DNA from: Oscillospiraceae bacterium
GTDB lineage: Bacteria; Bacillota; Clostridia; Saccharofermentanales; Saccharofermentanaceae
Reading direction: 5' to 3'
Assembly: GCA_015069215.1 (NCBI GenBank)
Contig: SVJC01000003.1
Location: 1 to 48,781 of the forward strand
DNA: 48,781 bases
Part shown: positions 39,934-48,781 of the stretch, piece by piece
Layout of the letters: the number at the start of each line of letters is the position of its first letter
How positions within the stretch are numbered: position 1 is the stretch's first letter
The notes under the pieces: generated by a model
What the model saw: the letters and a program-made list of their open reading frames with translations, nothing else
Told to the model about the DNA's origin: nothing
Database searches by the model: none
Program-made: the position numbers and the translations under genes

Positions 39934-42765
39934 TTACTTCTTGTTTTCGGCAGCTTTCGCGTCAATGGACTTCTTACGGCGTACGACATAGAGCATCAGG
40001 CAGGCAGCGATGCCCATCTCCGTGATGCCGGCGCCGATCTTGCCGCCGGGTGTCTTATATACGAGAGTAATCTCATGCTCGCCCGCTTCAAGGGGCAGTC
40101 CCATGAACATCGAATTGGCCTGGTAGATCCTGGTCTGCTTTCCGTCAACATAAGCTGTCCAGCCCTTGGAATAAGGGATGGAAAGGCAAAGGATCTTAGC
40201 CTTGTTCAAAGTGATCTTTCCGCTCACGCGGCTTGTCGATGTTCCGACCTGGTGCAGGTCAACGTTTTCGAGAACATTCTCCTTGAGCTTACTGATCTGG
40301 CCATCGAAGTTTGTCATGGGCTGGCAGAACACGTAAAGCTCATCGAATGTATATTTGCCGCGCTCGGGGAGCGTGATGGTGATCATGTTCTTGGACTTCG
40401 TGCTGTATCCGGTGTTGATGAAGAAATCGGTACGGCCGTTGTATCTCTGATACTTGCGGGTAACGAAGTTGAAGATCCTCATCGAAATGCCGCTGCCTCC
40501 GATCGTCTTGACCGTCATCATCTGTGCAGTCGGCTCGACATAATATCTGTTGTCGCTCAATATCCTCTTCTGCTCTTCAGGAGTCTTGGAATCCCACTTG
40601 CCGTTGATCTGAAGGGCCTGGTATTCACTGATGCCCATGTATCTCATGCCCTTGATGCCGAGATATGTCTCGCAGTTTTCAGGCGTCTTGACCGTCAGGT
40701 TGATCGTGGCATTCTTGCTCAGCGCAACGTACGATCCGTCCTGATCCATTACGATTCCGTTGAGTCCGGAAACGGTGAATTTGATCTTCTCTCCGGTTGT
40801 AGCGACATCGTCTTTCCTGAATCCCAGAGCATTGTCATAACCGTCGAGCACAACGCCCTGGAGCATTGCTTCCTGCCTGCCGGAGACTTCCAGTGCCTCA
40901 TACTTCTCTCTCGAAAGGAGCATGTCATATGTGTATCCGAGAGGAAGCGGATTCTTGTTCTCGTAGATGGAATAGTTCTTTCCGGTGTTCTTTCCCTTGC
41001 CGTCCAGGATCTTCTCATAACCGTAAGGCACCAAAGCCGGGTTGTTGCAGATGACGTATCTTACCGAACCCAAAGCTTCAAGCGCGGTCCTGGAGTCAGG
41101 TCCTAAGAACCTGGAGACCATCTTGAGTTCCACGAGGTTCTCTGCAAACGACTGGGAAACAGCGGGGCTGACCATGCTCATGTAGTATCCGGTGCTGTAA
41201 AGTCCGTACATCATGGCATCGTTGCAGGCCGTGATTATGTCTCCGTCAATATACGTATATCTCGAGAAAACCGTCTTGTCCGTCTTTTCCGCCATTATCG
41301 CAGCCTCTTCAGGCTCAATGCTGTCGGCAACCTGGCCCTGGTCGAGCATCGAAGGCGCGATGTTCGGATCAAAGAACTCGATGAAGCCGAAAACGGAGTT
41401 AACTGCGATCGATGCGATGCAGGCAGTAAGGACAACGATCTCAGCTGCCTTGTGATTCTTTTCGCCGTCTTTGCGTGAGATGAGGAAGATAACCGCGACA
41501 GTTATTCCCGCAACGCCGATTTGGATGGCGGCATTGAGCGTCCTGGACAACGGCAGGATCATGCAGGCTGCAAAATAGATGCCGAGACCTATTGCAAGGA
41601 AGACCGCTGTCTTTTTGGTGATCTTTGTAATATCAGACCAGACGTGTGTCAGTATGTAAGCAACAAGAAGGCTGTATCCGAAATGCCATCTGGCCGAAGG
41701 ATATGACAAGCCGTTAAATACGCACTGGACGATGGGGAACATGAAGAACAGAGTGAAGACTGCAAAAGCCACACGGAGCCTCTTCCTCTCAACATCTTCC
41801 GTCTTACCCTTGTAGAGCAGGAAGATAGCGATCAAAGCGGGAGATGCATATCCGAGGTTCGCCCATTCACCGTCCTCTACGGCATGGAACGAGAGGAATC
41901 CCGAAAGGAAGTTCTCGTAATAGCTGACAGGATAGAGCATGTCGAAGATGACCTTGTTCTCCGTTCTTGAGTCGCCGGAGAATGAAAGGATGACAGGCAG
42001 AAGGAGTATGGCGCTCATCATTACGCCGATGATGGCATAGCCTGCGAGCGCGCCGATATTTATGAATGTCTTCTTAAGATCGATCCCCTTGAGCGGTATA
42101 AACAGCTCGAATGCCGCATAGAGCACGGTTATGAATACGATCATGTAGAAGAAGTAAAAGCTTGATACCGCAGAGAAAAACACTGCGAAGATGAATACCC
42201 AGGGACACTTTTTCTCAAGTATCCTGTCAACGCCGATCAATACCAGCGGCAGGAATACCATCGGTGTCAGGAAGAAAAGGTGCTTTACGCTGTTGACCAG
42301 CGCGAAAGCGCAGAAGATGTATGTGAAAGCGCCTGCCATCACCGAGGCGTAAGTGACCTTCAGTTCCTTCTTGCCGAAGCAGAAGAAAGAGAACGCAAGT
42401 CCCGCGCACCAAAGCCTCAAGTAGATGGAGATCTCATAAAAAACGCGCATGTACTTTGCCGGGAAGAACACGCAGAAGATGGCAAACGGGTCGCCGACCG
42501 CATAGTAATGCAGTGAAGTAGGGATGTCCGCGCCGTAACCGATCGAGAAAGACCAGCAGGGGAACTCGAATTTATGGTCGACAAAGATGTTCTTCAGGAT
42601 AGATCTGATCCATTCGGAATAATAGACAAGCGCCTTGAGGTGCTGTCCGGTTCCGTCGAAGTTACAGATCTGGGTCTTGCCGTTAAGGAAAACGGTTAAC
42701 GCAAAAGCGGCCGACATCACGGCAAAGATAAGGGTGTATAAAGCTATGTAGTTCCTTTTTTTCAT
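39934..42765 (-). CDS. YfhO family membrane protein
   Basis: A 943-aa protein. The N-terminal ~480 residues hold about 12 hydrophobic helices (for example YIALYTLIFAVMSAAFALTVFL) with DGTGQHLKALVYYSEWIRS after the first, then a large extracytoplasmic region to about residue 900, and a last helix near the C-terminus. YfhO proteins are GT-C-like glycosyltransferase candidates for lipoteichoic acid. ATG 42765 has no ribosome site and lies 7 nt past the -10, implying a leaderless transcript. It is the first gene of a five-gene operon (to 35173). It also resembles, but is not identical to, the N-terminal part of the fusion at 32308. Confidence 0.87.
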   Translation of the reverse strand: MKKRNYIALYTLIFAVMSAAFALTVFLNGKTQICNFDGTGQHLKALVYYSEWIRSILKNIFVDHKFEFPCWSFSIGYGADIPTSLHYYAVGDPFAIFCVFFPAKYMRVFYEISIYLRLWCAGLAFSFFCFGKKELKVTYASVMAGAFTYIFCAFALVNSVKHLFFLTPMVFLPLVLIGVDRILEKKCPWVFIFAVFFSAVSSFYFFYMIVFITVLYAAFELFIPLKGIDLKKTFINIGALAGYAIIGVMMSAILLLPVILSFSGDSRTENKVIFDMLYPVSYYENFLSGFLSFHAVEDGEWANLGYASPALIAIFLLYKGKTEDVERKRLRVAFAVFTLFFMFPIVQCVFNGLSYPSARWHFGYSLLVAYILTHVWSDITKITKKTAVFLAIGLGIYFAACMILPLSRTLNAAIQIGVAGITVAVIFLISRKDGEKNHKAAEIVVLTACIASIAVNSVFGFIEFFDPNIAPSMLDQGQVADSIEPEEAAIMAEKTDKTVFSRYTYIDGDIITACNDAMMYGLYSTGYYMSMVSPAVSQSFAENLVELKMVSRFLGPDSRTALEALGSVRYVICNNPALVPYGYEKILDGKGKNTGKNYSIYENKNPLPLGYTYDMLLSREKYEALEVSGRQEAMLQGVVLDGYDNALGFRKDDVATTGEKIKFTVSGLNGIVMDQDGSYVALSKNATINLTVKTPENCETYLGIKGMRYMGISEYQALQINGKWDSKTPEEQKRILSDNRYYVEPTAQMMTVKTIGGSGISMRIFNFVTRKYQRYNGRTDFFINTGYSTKSKNMITITLPERGKYTFDELYVFCQPMTNFDGQISKLKENVLENVDLHQVGTSTSRVSGKITLNKAKILCLSIPYSKGWTAYVDGKQTRIYQANSMFMGLPLEAGEHEITLVYKTPGGKIGAGITEMGIAACLMLYVVRRKKSIDAKAAENKK

Positions 42766-42772
42766 AACGGTG

Positions 42773-42801
42773 AGTATAGCAAACTTAGTTTTGCTTGTAA
42801 A
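42773..42801 (-). promoter_or_regulatory. Promoter placing transcription start at the YfhO start codon (leaderless)
   Basis: TTTACA (42796-42801) and TATACT (42773-42778, preceded by TTTGC) are 17 bp apart on the minus strand. Seven nucleotides separate the -10 from ATG 42765, so RNA should begin at or next to the start codon. The -35 overlaps that of the divergent trpS promoter. Confidence 0.65.
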
Positions 42802-42821
42802 ACTTAATATCAAAGTATAAT
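42791..42821 (+). promoter_or_regulatory. Promoter of trpS
   Basis: TATAAT (42816-42821) is a clear -10. The -35 is poor: TTGTAA (42795-42800, 15-bp spacer) or TTGCTT (42791-42796, 19-bp). It shares sequence with the divergent YfhO promoter. Confidence 0.55.
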
Positions 42822-42855
42822 ATTATCCTTGTTTTTAATATGGAGGCTATAAATT

Positions 42856-43845
42856 ATGGAAAGACTTCTTACGGGACTGCAGCCGAGCGGCGCTCTTACG
42901 ATAGGAAATTACGCAGGCGGTGTCAGCCAGATCGTCAATTATCAGAACGACTATGAGACGTTCCTCTTCGTTCCTGACATGCACGCCATCACCGTTCCCC
43001 AGGATCCCGAAGCCCTTCACAGGAACATAATCAACGCAATCGCAATGTATATCGCATGCGGAGTCGATCCCGATCTTCCCAACATGCATATCTACATCCA
43101 GTCTGAGAACCTCTATCACGCAAATCTCTCCTGGATCTTCGAGTGCCACACTCCTCACGGTGATCTCACGAGAATGCACCAGTTCAAGGCCAAGTCAGCT
43201 CTGCACGAGACTTTCACCGAAGGTCTTGTCACCTACCCTGACCTCATGGCCGCTGACATCCTGCTCTACGATCCCAAGTACGTTCCTACCGGAATCGACC
43301 AGAAGCAGCACGTCGAGCTCGCGCGCAACATCGCCATCAGGTTCAACAACCGCTATGGCGAACTCTTCAAGATCCCTGAGCCTCTCATTCCTTCAGTAGG
43401 TGCCAAGATCAGGGACCTTCAGAACCCTGAGCAGAAGATGAGCAAATCAACTGCCAATCCCAGGGCTTCCGTCTTCCTTTCCGATTCCGAAAAGGACATC
43501 CGCAAGAAGATCATGTCCGCAGTTACGGATTCCGACGGCGTCATCAAGTTCGATGAAGAGAACAAGCCCGGCGTATCCAACCTTCTCACGATCTACTCTG
43601 TATTCTCAGGCACTTCGATCGAGGACGCAGTCGCAAAGTTCGAAGGCGGCGGATACGGTGACCTCAAGAAGGCTACGGCAGACGCAGTCGTTGCCAAGCT
43701 CATGCCCATGCAGGAGAAATACAACGAGATAATAAACAGCGGCAGGATCAATGATATCCTCGACGCAGGACGCGATTACACCATCAGGATCGCATCCGAA
43801 AAATATGAGAAAGTCAGGAAAGCCGTAGGATTCGGAAGGATCTGA
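42856..43845 (+). CDS. trpS: Tryptophan--tRNA ligase
   Basis: A 329-aa class I aminoacyl-tRNA synthetase charging tRNA-Trp. The HIGH-type motif is TIGN in LQPSGALTIGNYAGG, and the KMSKS motif is intact in PEQKMSKSTANPR. DMHAIT and TGIDQKQHVELARNIA also fit. ATG 42856 has TATGGAGGC about 7 nt upstream. It precedes the LTA-synthase-like gene by 18 nt, so the two may be co-transcribed. No T-box was found in the short leader. Confidence 0.97.
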   Translation: MERLLTGLQPSGALTIGNYAGGVSQIVNYQNDYETFLFVPDMHAITVPQDPEALHRNIINAIAMYIACGVDPDLPNMHIYIQSENLYHANLSWIFECHTPHGDLTRMHQFKAKSALHETFTEGLVTYPDLMAADILLYDPKYVPTGIDQKQHVELARNIAIRFNNRYGELFKIPEPLIPSVGAKIRDLQNPEQKMSKSTANPRASVFLSDSEKDIRKKIMSAVTDSDGVIKFDEENKPGVSNLLTIYSVFSGTSIEDAVAKFEGGGYGDLKKATADAVVAKLMPMQEKYNEIINSGRINDILDAGRDYTIRIASEKYEKVRKAVGFGRI

Positions 43846-43863
43846 AGCTGCTAATGAAAGCTT

Positions 43864-46002
43864 ATGAAGAAATTCGGTAAAGTCGTTTTAAAAGTACTTG
43901 CAGTCCTTCTCATATTCCTTGTTGCCCTGCTCTCATTCTCGGCACTCTGGACTATGGACACATGGCAGAACAACACGATGGATCAGATCGTGTTCCACAT
44001 CACCTCCCCCATCGAGGGAACAAGTTCTGACATCCTTGTTGGTTTCCTTCTCAAAGCCTTACTGCCCTCCGTTTTGGTAACCGTGGCAGCAGTGGTGGTG
44101 AAGGTCATCCTTAAGAAAAAGGAAGCAAAGCCCAAGACAATGAAGACGGCAAACATAATAACCGCCGCCGTTCTTGCCGTATTCCTCTGCGTATCCGCAA
44201 CACTTTTCATCAACAAATACAAGGTGATCGATTACTTCTCCGCAAGAAGCGTAAACTCCGACTTCATCAAGGACAATTACGCAGATCCCGAGAAGACCGC
44301 CATCACCTTCCCCGAGAAAAAGCGCAATCTCATCTACATCTACCTCGAGTCAGTTGAGATGACTTATGCCGACAAAAAGTCCGGCGGCGCTCTCGATTAC
44401 AACTGCATCCCCGAACTTACGAAGCTCGCTCTCGACAACGACTGCTTCACCGGCAACAAGGAAAAGCTCAACGGTGCAAGAGTATCTTTCGGAACAACCT
44501 ATACAATGGGCGGAATGGTCGCCCAGTCGTCAGGCCTTCCCGTTGTAGGCGGCGTAGGCAACGCAGCTTCCCAGCAGGATTCCTTCTATCCCGGAGCAAC
44601 GGTCTTAGGTGACATCCTCAAGCGCGAAGGCTACAACAACGAGCTCATGATCGGCTCCAAGGTCGAATTCGGCGGGCGCGGCATCTATTTCACAAGCCAC
44701 GGAAACTACAAGATCTTCGACTACACATATGCTCTCCAGAACGGCAAGCTCCCCACAAACGACTACTATGTATGGTGGGGCTACGAGGATTCCAAGCTCT
44801 TCACTTTCGCAAAGGAAGAACTCAAGGACTTATCTTCCAAGGACGCTCCGTTCAACCTCACGCTCCTTACGGTAGACAGCCACTTTGAAGACGGTTATGT
44901 CTGCCCTCTGTGCAAGGATGAATACGGCACACAGTATGCAAACGTAATGGCTTGCTCATCCAGACAGCTCAAGGAATTCATCGACTGGATCAAGCAGCAG
45001 GATTTCTATGAGAATACGACGATCGTCTTAAACGGCGACCACCTCACGATGGACAAGGACTTCCTTGACGGCATTGACGCGCAGTATGACAGAAGGACCT
45101 TCACGGCCATAATCAACTCAGCAGTCAAGCCCGAGGAGAATTCCGACCGTATCTACAACACCCTTGACCTGTTCCCTACGACTCTCGCAGCCATGGGATG
45201 CAAGATCGAAGGAGACAAATTGGGCCTCGGAACAAATCTTTATTCTTCAAAGAAGACCCTTTTCGAAGAATACGGCGAGGACTTCGTCAACAAGGAGCTC
45301 GCAAAGAACTCCGAGTTCATGAACAGCATAAGCAGTTGGGATCCTTTCGATTACAACACGATCGCTTACTCGCACATCCTCAATGCCGACATCAAGTTCG
45401 GCACGGAAGGCAGCAAGAAGTTTGTTCTAGTAGGTCTTTCCGGTACTGAGAACATCAACGCCAAGACAAAGGGTTACATTGCCCGCATGAAGGGTGCTGA
45501 CGGAAAAGTCATCTCCACTTCCGACATGAAGATCGACGGCGACAGAATCTATAACGCAACTCTTGAAGTCACATCGCTTAAGATGGGCGTCCCGAGCACT
45601 CTTGAGATCAGCGCCAAGGATTCCAAGGGCGAAGAGCATCTCGTATATCAGGAGACCGGACTCTTCTCCAACAACGTTATGTTCGCCCAGTCCCGTAAGG
45701 TAAAGGCATCCGAGAATGCTGACACGAGCATTGCCTTCTCTGAAGACGGCAAGACCCTGACCGTCAAGGCATCCGGTTTTGCAAACCCGAACGACATCAG
45801 CGTTGTATACGTCTACATCTGGGACAAGAGATCCGTCAATAACCCTCAGTACATCCTGCTCGACCGCACCGATGACGCAAACGGCGCATCCTACAGCGCA
45901 ACCATCGATGTATCAAGGATGAACAGGGAGTCGATAAGGATCCACCTGTATCAGAAGGCAAGCGGCGGAACCACGAAGGTCTGGAAAGCCATTAAGGAAT
46001 AA
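43864..46002 (+). CDS. LTA-synthase-like alkaline-phosphatase-superfamily membrane protein
   Basis: A 712-aa protein: three predicted transmembrane helices (about 8-30, 55-80, 98-120), an extracellular sulfatase-type catalytic domain (about 155-500) and a C-terminal beta-rich domain (about 505-712). LIYIYLESVEMTY holds a metal-binding Glu, TTYTMGGMVAQSSGLP carries the likely catalytic Thr, and VDSHFEDGY and LNGDHLTMD carry metal-binding Asp and His residues. Relatives (LtaS, MdoB/OpgB) transfer glycerol phosphate from phosphatidylglycerol to a polymer or sugar. Only three helices precede the catalytic domain, not five as in LtaS. Its terminator is at 46005. Confidence 0.88.
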   Translation: MKKFGKVVLKVLAVLLIFLVALLSFSALWTMDTWQNNTMDQIVFHITSPIEGTSSDILVGFLLKALLPSVLVTVAAVVVKVILKKKEAKPKTMKTANIITAAVLAVFLCVSATLFINKYKVIDYFSARSVNSDFIKDNYADPEKTAITFPEKKRNLIYIYLESVEMTYADKKSGGALDYNCIPELTKLALDNDCFTGNKEKLNGARVSFGTTYTMGGMVAQSSGLPVVGGVGNAASQQDSFYPGATVLGDILKREGYNNELMIGSKVEFGGRGIYFTSHGNYKIFDYTYALQNGKLPTNDYYVWWGYEDSKLFTFAKEELKDLSSKDAPFNLTLLTVDSHFEDGYVCPLCKDEYGTQYANVMACSSRQLKEFIDWIKQQDFYENTTIVLNGDHLTMDKDFLDGIDAQYDRRTFTAIINSAVKPEENSDRIYNTLDLFPTTLAAMGCKIEGDKLGLGTNLYSSKKTLFEEYGEDFVNKELAKNSEFMNSISSWDPFDYNTIAYSHILNADIKFGTEGSKKFVLVGLSGTENINAKTKGYIARMKGADGKVISTSDMKIDGDRIYNATLEVTSLKMGVPSTLEISAKDSKGEEHLVYQETGLFSNNVMFAQSRKVKASENADTSIAFSEDGKTLTVKASGFANPNDISVVYVYIWDKRSVNNPQYILLDRTDDANGASYSATIDVSRMNRESIRIHLYQKASGGTTKVWKAIKE

Positions 46003-46004
46003 GC

Positions 46005-46038
46005 AAAAAGCTGCAGGGAACTTCCTTGCAGCTTTTTA
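46005..46038 (+). terminator. Intrinsic terminator after the LTA-synthase-like gene
   Basis: AAAAAGCTGCAGGGAA and CTTCCTTGCAGCTTTTT pair over about 12 bp, ending in TTTTTATTT, starting 2 nt past the stop. It may also terminate minus-strand transcription of the next gene. Confidence 0.85.
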
Positions 46039-46065
46039 TTTCATTACAAATATTATCTGATGTTT

Positions 46066-46686
46066 TCAGTGCTCGTTCGGATAGACCAGACGTCTGTCTG
46101 TATCGAACCATTCAGCACAGGTCCTGAAACCCTTTACGATCAGGCGGCCCCTGTCGGTAATGGAATAGGTACCGTCTGCGTTCTGCTTTATGGTTCCCGT
46201 TACGATCTGTTCATTGAAACGCTTTTCAAAAGCGCCGTAATCGTTAACGTACTTGGATGTGAAAACTTCTCCTACCGAGTCCTGGGTAAACGTCTTGTCT
46301 GAGTTCTCGTCCATGTAACTGAGCATGAAAACGGATACGGAACGCTCGACTGTAACCGGAACAAGAGTGAAGATCACGGTGTTAACGCAGCAGAAGATAA
46401 CGAACATCATGATGATGTCCCTTACTGTTACGAACTTCCAGAATTTCCTGACGACGCCCATTACGATGGCAGCTACGAGCCCCGTCAGAACTACGAATAT
46501 AATGCCCTTATACATAAGGACATTCATGTTCTTAAGCAGTCCCGTGTGGAAAAGTCCGACAAACATTGCCGAGCATACCAGGTAGATCACCAGGTAGAGC
46601 AAGATCAGCTTAATTACGCTTCCGGCTGTACTCTTTTTACCCTTAACTTCCGTTTCTTTCGTGATCTTAACCGGTTCTTCGCTCAT
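46066..46686 (-). CDS. Four-helix membrane protein with winged-helix-like tail
   Basis: A 206-aa protein with a charged N-terminus, four hydrophobic helices (about 22-45, 58-80, 90-112 and a short fourth) and a C-terminal soluble domain of about 85 residues (FEKRFNEQIVTGTIKQNADGTYSITDRGRLIV). The last segment looks like a winged helix with a TDRGR turn. No family is recognised. Its start overlaps the stop of the zinc-ribbon gene by 4 nt, suggesting a paired function. Confidence 0.78.
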   Translation of the reverse strand: MSEEPVKITKETEVKGKKSTAGSVIKLILLYLVIYLVCSAMFVGLFHTGLLKNMNVLMYKGIIFVVLTGLVAAIVMGVVRKFWKFVTVRDIIMMFVIFCCVNTVIFTLVPVTVERSVSVFMLSYMDENSDKTFTQDSVGEVFTSKYVNDYGAFEKRFNEQIVTGTIKQNADGTYSITDRGRLIVKGFRTCAEWFDTDRRLVYPNEH

Positions 46687-47069
46687 TTCTGCTGACTGCC
46701 ATCCTTCTTTTTGATTTCCTCTTCTGCCTTGGCCTGAGCACGGTCAAGCGGGCTTGCCACATAAGCGATGCCCTGCATGCTGACTCTGATCGCGGTGCCG
46801 CAGTATGCGCAGTTTGCCGCTGAACCGAGTCTTATCCTTGTGTTTGTGGAACCGCAGTTCGGGCATTCTACGGCAACGCTTTCCCTTGCGATCTTCTGCT
46901 CATAGGCAGTCCTTTTATAAGAGGCTGTCTCAGCCTTTGCACGCTGGGACTGAGCCATGGCCTCGCTGCGCGCCTGCGCTTCGAGGGCATGTGCCCTTTC
47001 GATCTCCTGCTGTGCCCTGATATTTTCGCTAATAGACAAACCCAGCCTGATAAGCCAACCGAGATTCAT
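46683..47069 (-). CDS. Small zinc-ribbon protein with helical N-terminus
   Basis: A 128-aa protein: an N-terminal amphipathic and coiled-coil-like helix rich in Ala, Glu and Gln (about 10-65), then a zinc ribbon with CPNCGSTNTRIRLGSAANCAYCG (CxxC...CxxC), and a charged tail. It resembles other small clostridial ribbon proteins of unknown role. It is translationally coupled to the membrane protein downstream. Confidence 0.78.
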   Translation of the reverse strand: MNLGWLIRLGLSISENIRAQQEIERAHALEAQARSEAMAQSQRAKAETASYKRTAYEQKIARESVAVECPNCGSTNTRIRLGSAANCAYCGTAIRVSMQGIAYVASPLDRAQAKAEEEIKKKDGSQQK

Positions 47070-47111
47070 CTTTCTACCCCCTTTGTCCTAATAAAAGACC
47101 CTTAAACCTGT

Positions 47112-47720
47112 TTAGTAGTTTATCACAGATTCTATCTCGCGTGCCAGTCTTGAGACAGGGAGTCCGACAACGTTCGAAAAGTCGCCGTCGATCTTTTTGA
47201 CAAGGAGTGCACCGCCGCCCTGAATGCCATAAGCGCCGGCCTTATCGTATGGTTCATTACCGCTGCAGTATCTTTCGATCAGATCCTTCTGGTACTGATC
47301 GTATTCATAGAATTCGACCGGGGTTTCCTCGGTAAAACACTTAACTTTTTCAGCCGTGATCAGGGCGACTCCGGTCGCGACGACATGAGTCCTTCCGGAC
47401 AGCTTTGACAGCATCGAGACCGCCTCGTCCTTATCCTTCGGCTTGCCGAAGATCTCATTATCAAGGATGACAGATGTGTCAGCGCCTATTACCAGAACGT
47501 CCCTTTTCTCATCCTCCGGGAGTTCGTCGAAAACAGCCTTCGCCTTCAAAAGCGCCAATCCCTCGCTCACTAAGACAGCGGGAACGCCTTTGTTTTCCAT
47601 GTCGATCTCAGCCGCACGCTCATCGACATTACGGGTGATTATCTCGAAATCATTTGTTATCAAAGACAGCAATTCGCGCCGCCTGGGCGACGCGCTTGCA
47701 AGGATCAGCTTTTTTCTCAA
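47112..47720 (-). CDS. maf: Maf family nucleotide pyrophosphatase
   Basis: A 202-aa protein with the Maf signature LASASPRRRELLSLI, GADTSVILDNEIFGKPKD, LSGRTHVVATGV and a C-terminal DFSNVVGLPVSRL. Maf proteins hydrolyse non-canonical or modified nucleoside triphosphates, and in some bacteria influence septation. It overlaps the epimerase-like gene upstream by 4 nt. Confidence 0.94.
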   Translation of the reverse strand: MRKKLILASASPRRRELLSLITNDFEIITRNVDERAAEIDMENKGVPAVLVSEGLALLKAKAVFDELPEDEKRDVLVIGADTSVILDNEIFGKPKDKDEAVSMLSKLSGRTHVVATGVALITAEKVKCFTEETPVEFYEYDQYQKDLIERYCSGNEPYDKAGAYGIQGGGALLVKKIDGDFSNVVGLPVSRLAREIESVINY

Positions 47721-48781
47721 GCCTTATCTCCTCCTTCGGGAGATTCCGGCTTTTCTTCCGGTTTCTCTTCCGGTTTTGCGTCCGGCTTTTTCACCGGCAT
47801 GTCCGGGATGATGCTCTTGGCAGGTGCCTCGGGAGCAGCCGGCTTTTCATCCGCCTTGGGAGCAGGTTGTGCTTCCTTTCCGGGGATTATGCTCTTCGCC
47901 GGAGCAGGTGCGGGTTTCTTGTCTTCAGCAGGCTTATCAGAAGGAGCGGCCTTTTCGGCGGGTGCCTTATCTTCAGCCTTGGGTTCTGCAGCCTTTTCAC
48001 TCTTTATCTTAGCGGACATCGCGACTGCGGACATCTTGGGTGCGGAAAGATTGTCCTTGACAACCTGGCTTACGCCGCTGACGCCCTTGATGGTGTCGCT
48101 GATGGATGACTTGAAGTCGATCGTGCTCTCAGGAATGACGCCTTCACTGTTGGCGGAGAACTTCTTTTCGGGATTGTCCCTGAACAGCGTGTAGACTTCT
48201 CTCGGGTTCTCCTTATGCGTGATCCTGAAGTAGAAATCAACGAACTTCTTCATGGATTCGCTCATTACGAACTTGGAAGCAGTCTTGACCGGAGCATCGA
48301 TTCCCTGTGCCTTGTTGATGTCAGCAAAGAACTCTGAACTGGTCTTGTATTCGCCGCTGATGATGTAACCTGAACCGGGTTCAACGCTCTTGTCGGCAAG
48401 TGCGATCATTGCATTTGCAACGTCTCTTACGTCTACGAATGCGTGTCCGCCTTCCTTCGGGGGAAGCGTGCCGTTCTTGAGGTAGCTGGTGATGATCTTG
48501 TTGATCTCATAGTCCTCGGAATAACCCGGGCCGATGATGAATGTCGGAAGGACCATGACCGCGTTGAGTCTGTTGAGCGTAATGCGCTCCATGATGTATG
48601 CCGCGGCATCAGCCTTTGACTTGGCATACTCGCCTTCGACCTGGTTGCGGTTGAAGTTCATCTTGAGTCCGTCAGGTACAGCCTCCGGGTTGATAGCGTA
48701 TGCGGAGCTCAGGTAAACGAGCTTGCCGATCTTACGCTTAAGGCACATGTCAGCAACGTTTTCCGCGCCGATGACGTTGAC
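47717..48781 (-). CDS. NAD-dependent epimerase/dehydratase-like protein with repeat-bearing Pro/Ala tail, 5' end cut by window edge
   Basis: The frame is open through the right edge (about 355 residues visible; it starts VNVIGAENVADMC in this window). The visible part is the second half of an extended SDR domain: VNVIGAENV, KLVYLSSAYAINP, SKADAAAYIM carrying a YxxxK-like site (YAKSKADAA), and LPTFIIGPG. The last ~130 residues are a disordered Lys/Pro/Ala/Glu tail with APAKSIIPG and APAKSIIPD repeated 31 residues apart. The NAD-binding glycine loop would lie beyond the edge. Start not visible. Confidence 0.85.
   Translation of the reverse strand, partial: VNVIGAENVADMCLKRKIGKLVYLSSAYAINPEAVPDGLKMNFNRNQVEGEYAKSKADAAAYIMERITLNRLNAVMVLPTFIIGPGYSEDYEINKIITSYLKNGTLPPKEGGHAFVDVRDVANAMIALADKSVEPGSGYIISGEYKTSSEFFADINKAQGIDAPVKTASKFVMSESMKKFVDFYFRITHKENPREVYTLFRDNPEKKFSANSEGVIPESTIDFKSSISDTIKGVSGVSQVVKDNLSAPKMSAVAMSAKIKSEKAAEPKAEDKAPAEKAAPSDKPAEDKKPAPAPAKSIIPGKEAQPAPKADEKPAAPEAPAKSIIPDMPVKKPDAKPEEKPEEKPESPEGGDKA

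Noticed and set aside
40075..41106. Plus-strand 343-aa frame
   Set aside because: Long only because it is antisense to the YfhO gene; no ribosome site and no recognisable domain.

Overview
This 48.8 kb window looks like chromosome of an anaerobic, Gram-positive, Clostridia-type bacterium. The signs are AGGAGG-like ribosome sites, tightly packed operons with 4-nt ATGA overlaps, an oxygen-independent class III ribonucleotide reductase, many lipobox-bearing lipoproteins, LTA-synthase and YfhO family envelope proteins, a spore photoproduct lyase homologue and a CarD regulator. I cannot name a species. No phage, insertion sequence, CRISPR array or rRNA was seen. Both ends cut through genes.

Layout. 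1-0.7 kb: a truncated minus-strand peptide gene with a double-glycine leader, a decayed relative, and tRNA-Ser. 0.8-4.4 kb: a lipoprotein followed by azlC-azlD, tRNA-Thr, a second lipoprotein, and a zinc-ribbon membrane protein. 4.5-13.9 kb: an aromatic amino acid block on the minus strand (aroF, tyrA, aroB, aroA, aroC, then a chorismate mutase-AroE-AroK fusion and aroQ). It covers every step from erythrose-4-phosphate plus PEP to chorismate, plus chorismate mutase and prephenate dehydrogenase. A plus-strand ECF sigma/regulator pair sits in the middle. aroF is preceded by a 20-codon leader peptide rich in Tyr and Phe and by an intrinsic terminator. 13.9-21.4 kb: CarD, a two-domain PPK2 phosphotransferase, a BspA-type surface protein, a 49-aa orphan peptide, a lipoprotein with two cystatin-like domains, and a beta-lactamase-fold serine hydrolase. 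21.5-28.8 kb: a HAD hydrolase, then a five-gene polyamine operon (speA-speE-speB-carboxynorspermidine dehydrogenase-nspC) behind a roughly 330-nt structured leader ending in a terminator, and a small flavin-binding oxidase. 28.8-32.1 kb: nrdG-nrdD under two NrdR-like boxes. 32.3-46.0 kb: a YfhO-methyltransferase fusion, then a minus-strand operon (YfhO protein, nucleosidase, spore photoproduct lyase homologue, SDR, GH2 glycosidase), then trpS and an LTA-synthase-like protein. 46.1-48.8 kb: a membrane protein, a zinc-ribbon protein, Maf, and an epimerase-like protein cut by the right edge.

The least ordinary items are the aroF Tyr/Phe leader-peptide attenuator, the structured speA leader RNA of a class I do not recognise, the tandem cystatin-like lipoprotein, the CM-AroE-AroK triple fusion, the YfhO-methyltransferase fusion, and the polyamine operon that carries two spermidine-forming routes but no AdoMet decarboxylase. 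All function calls rest on reading motifs by eye. No database search was run.
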